Shown: positions 9,441-17,696 of the stretch, piece by piece
Position numbering within the stretch: the first letter of the stretch is position 1
How the letters are laid out: each line of letters begins with the position of its first letter
Assembly (NCBI GenBank): GCA_028284775.1
Contig: JANQRB010000028.1
Span: forward strand, 1 to 64,000
Source: Candidatus Kapaibacterium sp.
Lineage (GTDB): Bacteria; Bacteroidota; Ignavibacteria; Kapaibacteriales; UBA7675
DNA length: 64,000 bases
Reading direction: 5' to 3'
Notes under the pieces: generated by a model
The model's database searches: none
What the model was told of the DNA's origin: nothing
Seen by the model: only the letters and a program-made list of their open reading frames with translations
Translations under genes and position numbers: made by a program

Positions 9441-9810
9441 TCGGAAGTCTCATTCGCCCTCCGGCTTCGCCTGGACCTGGCCTTCCGGGCAGAAGTCAAG
9501 GCAGAACGATTTGTTAATCAACTAAAGCTCAGCTCGTACTCTGCTTACGGTCCCTGCGTGTCAGACAGGCACGCAGGGACCGTAGCTTGCCATGTTGCCA
9601 GCTGTTGCTCTTCAACGTCACGCCCTTGCCATCGCGACTGTCCTTAACATCCCGAATTCGGCGAGGAGATCAATGCTTAAGCCTCCGACTGAATTTGTGA
9701 TACCCGTGTCCGGGATCTACTAAAACATCCGCCGCAAATTCCTGCCGTCTCTAAGCAATATTTGTACTAGTTTGAAGCCAGTTGTATGAGAACAACCGGG
9801 CAGCATTGGC
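9441..9810. other. Gene-free stretch with a strong hairpin
   Basis: These 370 bases between two co-oriented genes hold no credible coding frame. The main content is a perfect long inverted repeat at 9546-9584, listed separately. The region 9720-9800 is AT-richer and probably contains the promoter of the TPR-LuxR regulator. Confidence 0.5.
9546..9584 (+). terminator. Perfect 15-bp stem hairpin, terminator-like
   Basis: The arms 9546-9560 and 9570-9584 are exact reverse complements around a 9-nt loop. The stem is GC-rich (core GTCCCTGCG). It sits about 105 bp after the stop of the surface-protein gene. No T-run follows, so it is not a textbook intrinsic terminator. It could be an mRNA 3'-end stabiliser, a processing signal or a protein-binding site. 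Confidence 0.45.
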
Positions 9811-11481
9811 ATGGCTTCACAATCTGGCGACATACCCTCCTCGCGTTCCAAGAACAATATCGAGGCGGCCGATTTGATGGACATCGATCCCCGGCGTTCA
9901 CTCGAGCTGGCCCGACGGGCGGAAGAAGAAGCCGAAGCGATCGCTGACGAGAGCAATCTTGCCCAGGCCCGGCTGATTCAGGGTATCGCTCACTTAAACC
10001 TTCACCAGCTCGAATTTGCCGAGCAAAAGCTCTTCAAGGCGCGAGGCGGCTTCGAAGCGCTGAACGACAGGGAATATATCAGCCGCTGCTGCCACGCGCT
10101 GGCCGGCGTCAAGCGGGTGAAGGGCGAGCTGGATTCGGTACGCGAGCTGGAAGAGCAGGCATTGAGTGCGGCCAGGCAGGCGGGCCATTTCTATTTACAG
10201 TGTGTCGCCCTGCAGGGGCTCGGTATGCTGGCCTACCGCGAGGGCCGGATGCAGGAGGCGTTGACCTTTCACCTGCGCTCATTGGCCATTGCGCGCAGCA
10301 TTAACGACAAGTCGGCACAGGTCTCCGGTCTACAGAATATCGCCGCCGTTTACAACCATTGCGGATTACTCGATCGCGCGCTCGATTCTTTGGTGGAGGC
10401 GCGCAACTTGCTGCAGAATTTTCACAACGTGAGCTTCCAGGCCTATGTGTTCAATCTCATGGGCAATACCTATCTCAATCAGGGGAGGCCAAGCCTGGCG
10501 CTGGACTGTTACCGATCGGCGCTCGAAATCTTTGAACGGCTGGACAATCCCTTCGGCATTGCGGATACAACGGCCGAGATTGCCGCGCTGCTGAAGGACG
10601 CCGGCGATACTGAGCAGGCGCTGTCCCTGGCCCGGCAGAGCGCCGCGATCGCGCAGGACTGCGGCAACGAGCGCAAACGAATCGAAGCCATGAGCCTGTC
10701 CTGCGCGATCCTTATGGAAGGCGGCGACAGTGAGGCCGCCGGCGCACAGCTCGTCCATTGCCTGGATGCCTGCCTGACGATCGACGACATCACGACCGTT
10801 AACCCGGTTAAACTTCTGCAAGCCCGCTTCTATGTACGTTATGAATCTCCTCGTCGCGCCCAAAACATGGTAAGCGAGACGATCGACCACTTTCAGCAAA
10901 CCGACGATGTCTGGCATGCAATCCAATTGCACATCGACTATGCCGCCGTTCTGGAGCAGCGGCGGCAGCGCCTGCAGAGCATCCGCGAATTAGAAAAAGC
11001 CTTGAAGCTCGCGCAGAAAGGCCCCTATCGCGAAGCGCTGATTGACGTTCACAAACGTCTCCACACTGTCCTGAAGTCGATGGGCAAGACGGAAGAGGCT
11101 GCCCGCCATCTGGAGGCGGCTTTCGCTTCACAAAGCGAAGCGGCGGCCCTGGAACGTAAAACACTGATGGATCGCTCCCTGCTGCGGCAAGAATTCCAGA
11201 CGCTCGAAATCCGTTACCTGAAAGACAGTGATGCAGTCTGGCAGCCGCGGGATGAACGGCTGCGCGCATTGTTGAACCAGCACAGCACTTCACTGACCCC
11301 GACCGAGGAAAAAGTCTGCCTGATGATCCATGACAAACTGCAGTCAAAAGAAATTGCCGCAGCGCTCGGCACTTCCTACCGCACGATCGAGTGGCACAGA
11401 CGCAATATCCGCCGCAAACTCGCCATTCCCCCGCAACAAACGATACAGTCCTTTCTCCTGGCAATGACCGAAGCGGGCTGA
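9811..11481 (+). CDS. TPR-array transcription regulator with C-terminal LuxR-type HTH
   Basis: A 556-residue soluble protein with no signal peptide or membrane segment. Residues about 20-450 are back-to-back TPR helices (for example LAQARLIQGIAHLNLHQ, ALQGLGMLAYREGRMQEA, FNLMGNTYLNQGRPSLALD). After a short coiled coil, the end forms a LuxR/GerE-like helix-turn-helix: LTPTEEKVCLMIHDKLQSKE, then IAAALGTSYRTIEWHRRNIR. There is no receiver domain and no P-loop, so it is neither a classical response regulator nor a MalT-type STAND protein. The TPRs probably bind a peptide or protein partner that gates DNA binding. Homologous arrays occur at 24481, 36413 and 38280 with other outputs. Confidence 0.88.
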   Translation: MASQSGDIPSSRSKNNIEAADLMDIDPRRSLELARRAEEEAEAIADESNLAQARLIQGIAHLNLHQLEFAEQKLFKARGGFEALNDREYISRCCHALAGVKRVKGELDSVRELEEQALSAARQAGHFYLQCVALQGLGMLAYREGRMQEALTFHLRSLAIARSINDKSAQVSGLQNIAAVYNHCGLLDRALDSLVEARNLLQNFHNVSFQAYVFNLMGNTYLNQGRPSLALDCYRSALEIFERLDNPFGIADTTAEIAALLKDAGDTEQALSLARQSAAIAQDCGNERKRIEAMSLSCAILMEGGDSEAAGAQLVHCLDACLTIDDITTVNPVKLLQARFYVRYESPRRAQNMVSETIDHFQQTDDVWHAIQLHIDYAAVLEQRRQRLQSIRELEKALKLAQKGPYREALIDVHKRLHTVLKSMGKTEEAARHLEAAFASQSEAAALERKTLMDRSLLRQEFQTLEIRYLKDSDAVWQPRDERLRALLNQHSTSLTPTEEKVCLMIHDKLQSKEIAAALGTSYRTIEWHRRNIRRKLAIPPQQTIQSFLLAMTEAG

Positions 11482-11637
11482 GGCAGCGATCCACGCGCTA
11501 AACCCGTGGTGCCATTAAATGATCCTTCCCTTAGGTTCGCGCCTTTTGCGGCTTGCCTTATGCGGGCCTGCGAAGGGATGAACTGAAAAACCGGCTCCCG
11601 CCAGCCAGAAGTCGTATCTATTTCAGATAGGGATCAA
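11482..11637 (+). promoter_or_regulatory. Possible structured leader of the beta-helix protein gene
   Basis: Bases around 11527-11540 (TCCCTT then TCGC after a 4-nt bulge) can pair with GCGAAGGGA near 11571-11579. A smaller GGCT/AGCC stem lies near 11593-11607. This could be a folded 5' leader or an attenuator. It matches no riboswitch class I know, and short GC-rich pairings arise easily by chance. Confidence 0.2.
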
Positions 11638-14600
11638 ATGTCAACACGCAGTATTGATGTTATCTGCCAGTATGCTGTCGGCCTTCTGCTGGCTGCGCTT
11701 TTGCTGTTACTGGTTACCCGACCGGTTCAGGCACAGGCGAAGGTCACAAGCATCGAACTTCACAATGTAACCACGGGAACGGCCTTTTGCGGCGGCGGGA
11801 CGATTCTGACGGGCAGCCTTCGTTTACAAGGCAGCAGCGCATCGGTCGCCGCGCCGCTAAACTGGACCATCCGCCGCATCAATATTTCGCAAAACACCGG
11901 GCCTTTCGACATCGCCGTCTCAGGCACGGCTGCCGACCTCGGCCTTCTGATCGTCACGAGCGCTTCCACCGGCGGCATGGGGCCGCTCGATCCCGGCGAC
12001 ATCATCGAAGTTTTCGTCTTCTGGGACGATGACCCCGCCATTCAATCAGTCCACTATTTTGTGAACTGCCAGGCGCCGGGCGGCGCGGCAGTCGATGCCA
12101 GCCTGAGCGCCGCCCCCGGGGCAAATGATAATGGCAATGGCCTGGTGGATCCGGGCGAAGACATGCAGATACAGGCGCGGATCGTGGCGGGCGGCGAAGG
12201 TGCCTCGTCGGCCAGCCTCAGTATCGCCCTGGACGCGCAAGTTGCGCTGCACAGCCTTTCGATTCGCAGCACACCTATCGCCCGTGACGACAGCTACGAG
12301 GCCATCGGCAATGTAGGCCTGCAGCTCGCGGCGCCCGGACTGCTGGCCAACGACAACGACCCCGACGGGCGGCCCGGTCTCAGGGCGCTGCCCGTCACCG
12401 CCGCATCAACCTCAGGCGGCGGCGAGGTCACGCTCAGCCCGGACGGCGGCCTCAGCTACGCGCCCGCAGCGGGCTTCAGAGGCACCGACAGCTTCGTTTA
12501 TATTATCGAGGACGCCGACGGCAATCGCGATCAGGCGACCGTCAGGATTACCGTCAGCGGAATCGTCTGGTTTGTCGATAATTCTGCGCCGCTCAACGGG
12601 GACGGCCGTTTTGCGACGCCATTCAATTCGCTGGCGGCCTTTAACGCCGTCAACGACGGCATCGGCGGTCACCCCGCCGCCGGCGATCGTATATTCATCC
12701 ACGAGGGCGGGAGCAGTTACAGCGGCGGAGTCGCGCTCCTCAACGGGCAGCAACTGATCGGGCAGGGCGTGGACCTGGTGGTACTAGGACAAACGGTGAC
12801 CACAGCAACCAGCCGGCCTTTGCTCGCCAATGCGGGCGGCAACGGCATCTCGCTGGCCCAGAACAATACGATTCGCGGCCTGCGTGTCAGCGCCTCCGGC
12901 GGCGCGGCGCTCAGCGGTACAAACTTTGGCCTGTGCACCATGAATTCCCTTAGTATCAGCGCCAGCGGGCACCCGGCGCTGAGCCTCCAGAACGGCACGC
13001 TGAATGCTACATGCGGCACGGTCAGTTCCGCCGGCAGCAGCGGCAGGGGCTTAAGCCTGATAAATGTCAACGGCAATTTTTCGGCCACCGGTGGATCGAT
13101 CAGCGCAGCGGCGGGCACCGCCATGTTTATCAGTCAGGGCAGCGCCGACATCAGGTATGACGGAACGATCGTAAACGATGCCGGACGGGCCCTGGAGATC
13201 TCGAGTCGCAGCGGCGGCGCCGTCGTGCTGAACGGCGCTATCAACGACGACGATCCCGACGGCGCTCTCAATACGGGAATTCTCCTGCAGAACAACAACA
13301 GCGGCAGCCCGCGCATCCAGTTTAACGGCGACGTCAACATTGTTAACTCAGCCGGGACGGCGCTGACGATCAGCAACAACAGCGGCGCTATTATCGCCTT
13401 CGCCGACTTCGACATCGACAACAGCGGCAGCAATCAAAGCGGGCTGAACGCCAGCGGCGGCGGCACCCTCAATTGCAGCAGCGGCAGCATCGATGCCGGC
13501 GCCGCCACCGCGCTCGCTATCGACGGCATGACGACCGACGGCGTGACGCTTGCAAGCGTACGCGCCACCAACACCGGCAGCAACGGCATTGACCTGACGA
13601 ACAATACGGGCCTTTTCCGATTCGATGGCGTCGACATCTCCGTCAATGCCGCGACGGCCTTGAACGCTGTCGACAGCGGCATGCTGATCGTCAGCGGCGC
13701 AAACAACAGTCTGGTCGGGACCCAGGCCACCGTGCTGCGGATCGTCAACACCGATATCAGCTCTCCGGGCGTGACTTTTCGCAGCGTCTCGTGTACGAAC
13801 GCCTCTCAGGCAATTGTCCTGCAGAATGCCGGCAGCGGCGGCTTTAGCATCAGCGGCACGGGAGCTGTCGACGGCTCCGGCGGTATTCTGCGCAATATCG
13901 GTATCGCAGGCATCACAATTGAAAACTGCACCGGCATCAGCCTGCGCAACATGCAACTCATTGACGCCAATACGATCGACGGCGGAGCCGCCGGCGTCTG
14001 CGACGGCAACGTTAACACAGGCTGCAACGCAGCCATCCAGTTAAACAATGTCGACAACATCAGCTTAAACAATGTCGACATCGACGATACCGAAGAAATC
14101 GGCATCAACGGCCGGAATATCACTGACTTCGATCTGCGTGACTGCCGGATTGAAAACTGCGGTAATGCGGTCGACGAGCACGGCATCTTTATTGATGGTC
14201 TGTTCGGCACGGAAGTGGACGGCAATACTAACTCCTTCGTCAACTCAACGCTGCGGAGCGCCAATCACCATAATGTCTTAATCATTAACAAAACCGCAAG
14301 CTACAGTAATTCCACCGACGACGACCGCAAGGACAAGCTTGTCGTGACGGATTGCACCTTCGCCGACCTGTATGACCCTAATGGCGCGAACGGCTTGTTT
14401 TTTCAGGCGCGCAATACATCCAACATGCGCCTCGAAGTTTCAAACAGTATCTTCCGTGACAACCGCGGCGTTGGAATCAACGTGCAGGCCGAGCAGGGAG
14501 GGAAAAACGATTTATTCCTGGCAGCTTCGACTTTCACAAGTACCAAAACCGGCGCGACGGAATCGCCCGGACAGGATGTCGGGACCTTCTGCATAGCCTC

Positions 14601-15216
14601 GAATACCTCGGAAATTCAGTTTGAAATAGTGAACAACACTTCGTGGAAATGCCGCAACAGTCACTACTTCCGCGCCATCGGCTTCGACGATGCCGTGCTG
14701 AAGGGCAGAGTAGGCGGCAACACCATGACCGGCGGCACGGGCTTCGGTCATGGCATCGAAGTTGTCATCGAGGGCGACGGCGACGGCAAGGTGCTGATCG
14801 ACAGCAACACGGTTGAGCACACGGGCTTCGGGCGCGGCATCAGCCTCCAGTCGCGCGGCGGCAGCGGCAGCCTGCATGCCACCGTCACGAGCAACAGCGT
14901 TAACCTCAACAACGGATTCAATCCCAGTTATGGTCTGTTCGGAGTAGCCGGCAACGGCAGCGCCGGTGAAGCCAACACTCTCTGCATGTCGTATGCCGAC
15001 AACACGGTCTTTTCCAGCGGTCGCCCCGATTACTATGTGGAGCAGGTTGCCGGCAACACCTTTAACATTCAGGATCTCGTGCCGTCCAGCGGCGCCAGCA
15101 CCGGACAGATAATAAACCATATTCAGAACGCCAACACTTCAGGCAGCGCCAGTGTCTCACCGGCCGGCGCCGGCATAGTAGTGGACTATACCGCAGCCAA
15201 CTGTAGCTTGCCCTGA
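11638..15216 (+). CDS. Large secreted right-handed beta-helix protein with a cadherin-like domain
   Basis: 1192 residues with a signal peptide (about 1-33, hydrophobic VGLLLAALLLLLV, cleavage near VQAQA). After a beta-rich domain, residues about 212-306 form a cadherin/VCBS-like repeat recognisable by ARDDSYEAIGN, GLLANDNDPDG and GFRGTDSFVYII. From about 315 onward the chain is Asn/Gly/Ser-rich with regularly spaced short strands (GNGISLAQNNTIRGLRV; IQLNNVDNISLNNVDI), the pattern of pectate-lyase-like parallel beta-helices. Such proteins serve as adhesins or polysaccharide-binding or cleaving surface proteins. No T9SS tail is present, and the end (about NCSLP) gives no anchor signal, so the export route beyond the periplasm is open. 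Confidence 0.82.
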   Translation: MSTRSIDVICQYAVGLLLAALLLLLVTRPVQAQAKVTSIELHNVTTGTAFCGGGTILTGSLRLQGSSASVAAPLNWTIRRINISQNTGPFDIAVSGTAADLGLLIVTSASTGGMGPLDPGDIIEVFVFWDDDPAIQSVHYFVNCQAPGGAAVDASLSAAPGANDNGNGLVDPGEDMQIQARIVAGGEGASSASLSIALDAQVALHSLSIRSTPIARDDSYEAIGNVGLQLAAPGLLANDNDPDGRPGLRALPVTAASTSGGGEVTLSPDGGLSYAPAAGFRGTDSFVYIIEDADGNRDQATVRITVSGIVWFVDNSAPLNGDGRFATPFNSLAAFNAVNDGIGGHPAAGDRIFIHEGGSSYSGGVALLNGQQLIGQGVDLVVLGQTVTTATSRPLLANAGGNGISLAQNNTIRGLRVSASGGAALSGTNFGLCTMNSLSISASGHPALSLQNGTLNATCGTVSSAGSSGRGLSLINVNGNFSATGGSISAAAGTAMFISQGSADIRYDGTIVNDAGRALEISSRSGGAVVLNGAINDDDPDGALNTGILLQNNNSGSPRIQFNGDVNIVNSAGTALTISNNSGAIIAFADFDIDNSGSNQSGLNASGGGTLNCSSGSIDAGAATALAIDGMTTDGVTLASVRATNTGSNGIDLTNNTGLFRFDGVDISVNAATALNAVDSGMLIVSGANNSLVGTQATVLRIVNTDISSPGVTFRSVSCTNASQAIVLQNAGSGGFSISGTGAVDGSGGILRNIGIAGITIENCTGISLRNMQLIDANTIDGGAAGVCDGNVNTGCNAAIQLNNVDNISLNNVDIDDTEEIGINGRNITDFDLRDCRIENCGNAVDEHGIFIDGLFGTEVDGNTNSFVNSTLRSANHHNVLIINKTASYSNSTDDDRKDKLVVTDCTFADLYDPNGANGLFFQARNTSNMRLEVSNSIFRDNRGVGINVQAEQGGKNDLFLAASTFTSTKTGATESPGQDVGTFCIASNTSEIQFEIVNNTSWKCRNSHYFRAIGFDDAVLKGRVGGNTMTGGTGFGHGIEVVIEGDGDGKVLIDSNTVEHTGFGRGISLQSRGGSGSLHATVTSNSVNLNNGFNPSYGLFGVAGNGSAGEANTLCMSYADNTVFSSGRPDYYVEQVAGNTFNIQDLVPSSGASTGQIINHIQNANTSGSASVSPAGAGIVVDYTAANCSLP

Positions 15217-15260
15217 TTTTTCCCATCGATCAGCGACACATAGACCGCTTTGCCGCCTAC

Positions 15261-15295
15261 GACGGTTTAATGAACCGTCCCTCTTTCGATGAGGG
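15261..15295 (+). terminator. Paired hairpins downstream of the beta-helix gene
   Basis: GACGGTT (15261-15267) pairs with AACCGTC (15273-15279) over a 5-nt loop. Immediately after, CCCTC (15279-15283) pairs with GAGGG (15291-15295). They begin 45 bp after the stop codon. There is no poly-T tract, so termination would have to be factor-assisted. Confidence 0.35.
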
Positions 15296-15357
15296 ATCAG
15301 CCCAAGACACCGTCTGCAGCCGACTTCAGCGCCGGCCCTACACCGGGTATTCCGGAC

Positions 15358-15396
15358 TCCGGCTTACAGCCGGATCTTCGGCCATCGCGCATGGCC
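15358..15396. repeat. Two adjacent perfect inverted repeats
   Basis: TCCGGCT (15358-15364) and AGCCGGA (15368-15374) form a 7-bp stem with a 3-nt loop. GGCCAT (15380-15385) and ATGGCC (15391-15396) form a 6-bp stem with a 5-nt loop. Their spacing suggests folded RNA or a binding site upstream of the YHYH gene. Confidence 0.4.
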
Positions 15397-15527
15397 CGAC
15401 GCATTCACGGGTAGTTTGGGCCGCAACCGCCCGCCTACACAGGATTCACAAGCCATCTAAACATCTTCTGAACATCTCGGCTTTAGCTTGCCCTTGAGCT
15501 TTCGGGAACTAACAGGAGATGAAAACA

Positions 15528-16349
15528 ATGAAGAGCTTATTGAATATAGCGGGTATGTGGCTTGTGCTGCCGGCATTGTGGTTGAGTTTCGCATGTACGA
15601 ATAAAAGCGACACCGTGATAGCAGCGAATCCGGTGTTGGACAGGGATCTGAGGAATATCGACTCCGACGACAATGCGAACACAGACGAGGCCGACGACCT
15701 TGCGAGTCTGCCGGCAGCATTCAGCCACTTCAGCGACGAGGTGGAAGTGTACCGGGATGGCGATTGGGTCGTTATTCAATCTACAGGGATCCCCGACCAT
15801 GCCAGCCCTTATTTCGGCAACGGCGACAGCCGCTACGAAGCCTATAACGGTTCCAACGCCGCTTTTCGCCTCAATCCCAATTCGATCGCCGAACAGCAAT
15901 TTACCCTTCGTATCCCGCTTGCGCCGAGTAAAGCGGCCAGCCACCAGGCAACGCCGCTGGGGACGATCGGCCTGGCCGTCAACGGCGTCGCCATCTTCAA
16001 TCAGTACGCGGGCCCGGACCAGCCGCTGACGAATGAAATCAACAGCTTTGACCAGTACAACGGCCATCCGCAGCGTACGGGCGTCTATCATTATCACATC
16101 GAGCCCCTGGCGCTGACCGCCGCGCGTGGCCGCGACGCCCTGATCGGCTTTCTGCTCGACGGCTTTCCCGTCTATGGTCCCGAAGAAAACGGCGTCGAGG
16201 TCAGCAATGCCGATCTGGACGAGTTTCACGGGCATTTCGGTCCAACGGCGGACTACCCCGACGGCATCTACCACTACCACATTACGGATGAAGACCCTTA
16301 CATCAACGGCAGCGGATTCTACGGCGAACCGGGCAGCATTTCTCACTAA
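15528..16349 (+). CDS. YHYH-domain lipoprotein
   Basis: A 273-residue protein. The ATG at 15528 has AGGAG at 9 nt, whereas the ATG at 15519 abuts that site, so 15528 is preferred. The N-terminus is a lipoprotein signal with a lipobox-like LSFAC and Cys23 as the likely lipidated residue. The YHYH domain shows GVYHYHIEPL, LLDGFPVYGP, FHGHFGPT and YPDGIYHYHITDEDPYI, giving many paired histidines that suggest metal binding. The molecular role of YHYH proteins is not established. Neighbours downstream are a YwqK-like protein, a SCO1-like copper protein and a two-component system, which favours a metal-related envelope function. Confidence 0.85.
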   Translation: MKSLLNIAGMWLVLPALWLSFACTNKSDTVIAANPVLDRDLRNIDSDDNANTDEADDLASLPAAFSHFSDEVEVYRDGDWVVIQSTGIPDHASPYFGNGDSRYEAYNGSNAAFRLNPNSIAEQQFTLRIPLAPSKAASHQATPLGTIGLAVNGVAIFNQYAGPDQPLTNEINSFDQYNGHPQRTGVYHYHIEPLALTAARGRDALIGFLLDGFPVYGPEENGVEVSNADLDEFHGHFGPTADYPDGIYHYHITDEDPYINGSGFYGEPGSISH

Positions 16350-16374
16350 GCTTCTTTACGGACAGGAGGTTGAT

Positions 16375-16968
16375 ATGCGACGCTTGATGATTGGAATAAT
16401 GCTGTTGCCGACCTGGATCGGCTCATCCCAGGTATACCGGGAGCCGGGCGGCGAACAAGAGTATTCGACCGAAGTACCGCAGCGGCAATTGCGCCATGAT
16501 GATCTCAGCCTCAAGCGCAAAAACGGACGGCTGTATCAGGACTCTTCACTCTATTCAGGCTACCTGATGGAGTATTTCGATGAGGGCAGCCCCAAACGCC
16601 TTACTCCCTACCTTGCGGGTAAGATGCATGGCCTGGTCCGGGCCTGGTATCAGAATGGCGCGCTTCGCCAGGAACGCCTGTATTGGCAGGGCAAACGCGA
16701 AGGAGTCCACCGCGGCTGGTGGGAAGACGGCACGGCGCAGTTCGAGTACCATTTCAACAAAGATCTGCACGAAGGTCGCGCGCGCGAATGGTTCGCCGAC
16801 GGCAGCCTCTACCGCGAATCTCACTATGCCAGGGGACAAGAAGAAGGCAGCCAGCGCATGTGGCGTCCCGACGGCAGCTTGCGAGCCAATTATGTGGTCA
16901 GGGATAGCCGCCGCTATGGTTTGCTCGGCGCCAAGCCCTGCGCCGGTCCGAATGATTACGAGGCCTGA
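16375..16968 (+). CDS. YwqK/MORN-variant repeat protein
   Basis: A 197-residue protein started at the ATG with AGGAGG five bases upstream; frames reaching further upstream overlap the YHYH gene and are spurious. A hydrophobic N-terminus (LMIGIMLLPTWIGSSQ) may be a short signal peptide. Residues about 55-180 hold four to five MORN-variant units of the YwqK type, each with a G-x-x-x-x-W/Y-x-x-x-G pattern: MHGLVRAWYQNGALRQ, REGVHRGWWEDGTAQ, HEGRAREWFADGSLYRE and EEGSQRMWRPDGSL. YwqK homologues are often labelled antitoxins, but no toxin is adjacent. A secreted scaffold working with the flanking lipoproteins is more likely here. Confidence 0.8.
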   Translation: MRRLMIGIMLLPTWIGSSQVYREPGGEQEYSTEVPQRQLRHDDLSLKRKNGRLYQDSSLYSGYLMEYFDEGSPKRLTPYLAGKMHGLVRAWYQNGALRQERLYWQGKREGVHRGWWEDGTAQFEYHFNKDLHEGRAREWFADGSLYRESHYARGQEEGSQRMWRPDGSLRANYVVRDSRRYGLLGAKPCAGPNDYEA

Positions 16969-17024
16969 CAAAGGGGCCTACATCTGCGATGTCCAACGAT
17001 TTTTCCAGCATGGGAGCGATAACT

Positions 17025-17693
17025 ATGATTCCCGCAGTTCAACGACAACGACCCCGCGTAGCGCTCCTGCTCGCTGCCCTTCTGCTGTGTCTGGGATGCG
17101 AGCGTCAGGAGCAGGCCGGCTTGCCGTTTTTCCGCAGCGCCGCGTTAACGCCGGAGTGGATCGCCGCCGATGCGGCCGCCGACACGGCATTCCATCGCAT
17201 CGCCGACTTCCGTCTGCGAAACCAGGCGAACGACACGATCGGCAGGGCCGACATCCGGGGTAAAATCTGCGTTGCCAATTTCTTTTTCGTGCGCTGCTCC
17301 GGTATCTGCCCCGGCATGCAGAGCAATCTGCAGGAAGTGCAGCAGGCCTTTCGCGACGACGACGAGATTCTGCTGCTTTCACACAGCGTAACGCCGGAGC
17401 TGGATTCCGTGCCCATTCTGCGCAACTACGCACGCGCCAACAATGTTATCCGCAACAAGTGGCATCTGCTCACCGGCAGCAAGGAAGAAATGTATTCTCT
17501 GGCCCGCGATTCCTACTTTGCCGACTTCGCCGCGCCGGGCGGAGACTTTAATGCCGCTTTTTTGCACAGCGAAAATTTTATCTTGCTGGATAAAGAGGGG
17601 CGCATTCGCGGTGTGTACAACGGCACTCTTGCTCTGGACCTGCGGCGCCTGATCGAAGATATCGGGATACTGAAACAGGAATACGCGGGCTGA
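17025..17693 (+). CDS. SCO1/SenC-family thioredoxin-fold lipoprotein
   Basis: A 222-residue protein. The ATG at 17025 follows a GGAG and opens a lipoprotein signal (LLLAALLLCLGC, lipid-accepting Cys25). The SCO fold carries the copper/redox motif Cys91-x3-Cys95 in FFFVRCSGICPGM and the third ligand His181 in FLHSENFILL. All three copper-binding residues are kept, so it probably delivers Cu to cytochrome oxidase or acts as a thiol oxidoreductase in the envelope. Three bases separate it from the histidine kinase gene, implying co-transcription, and the YHYH lipoprotein lies upstream. An upstream in-frame ATG at 16989 lacks signal character. Confidence 0.9.
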   Translation: MIPAVQRQRPRVALLLAALLLCLGCERQEQAGLPFFRSAALTPEWIAADAAADTAFHRIADFRLRNQANDTIGRADIRGKICVANFFFVRCSGICPGMQSNLQEVQQAFRDDDEILLLSHSVTPELDSVPILRNYARANNVIRNKWHLLTGSKEEMYSLARDSYFADFAAPGGDFNAAFLHSENFILLDKEGRIRGVYNGTLALDLRRLIEDIGILKQEYAG

Positions 17694-17696
17694 GCA

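Larger units (their letters stand above)
15217..15527. other. Gene-free stretch with four consecutive hairpins
   Basis: No believable gene lies here; a short frame at 15270-15497 has no protein-like composition or ribosome site. Four perfect small stem-loops lie in a row: 15261-15279, 15279-15295, 15358-15374 and 15380-15396. The first two may end transcription of the beta-helix gene. The AGGAG at 15514-15518 serves the next gene. Confidence 0.55.

Noticed and set aside
15270..15497. Small frame downstream of the beta-helix gene
   Set aside because: It spans four hairpins, has no ribosome site and its composition is not protein-like.
16375..16968. YwqK-like protein as the antitoxin of a toxin-antitoxin pair
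   Set aside because: No toxin-like gene is adjacent; the flanks are lipoproteins and a two-component system.
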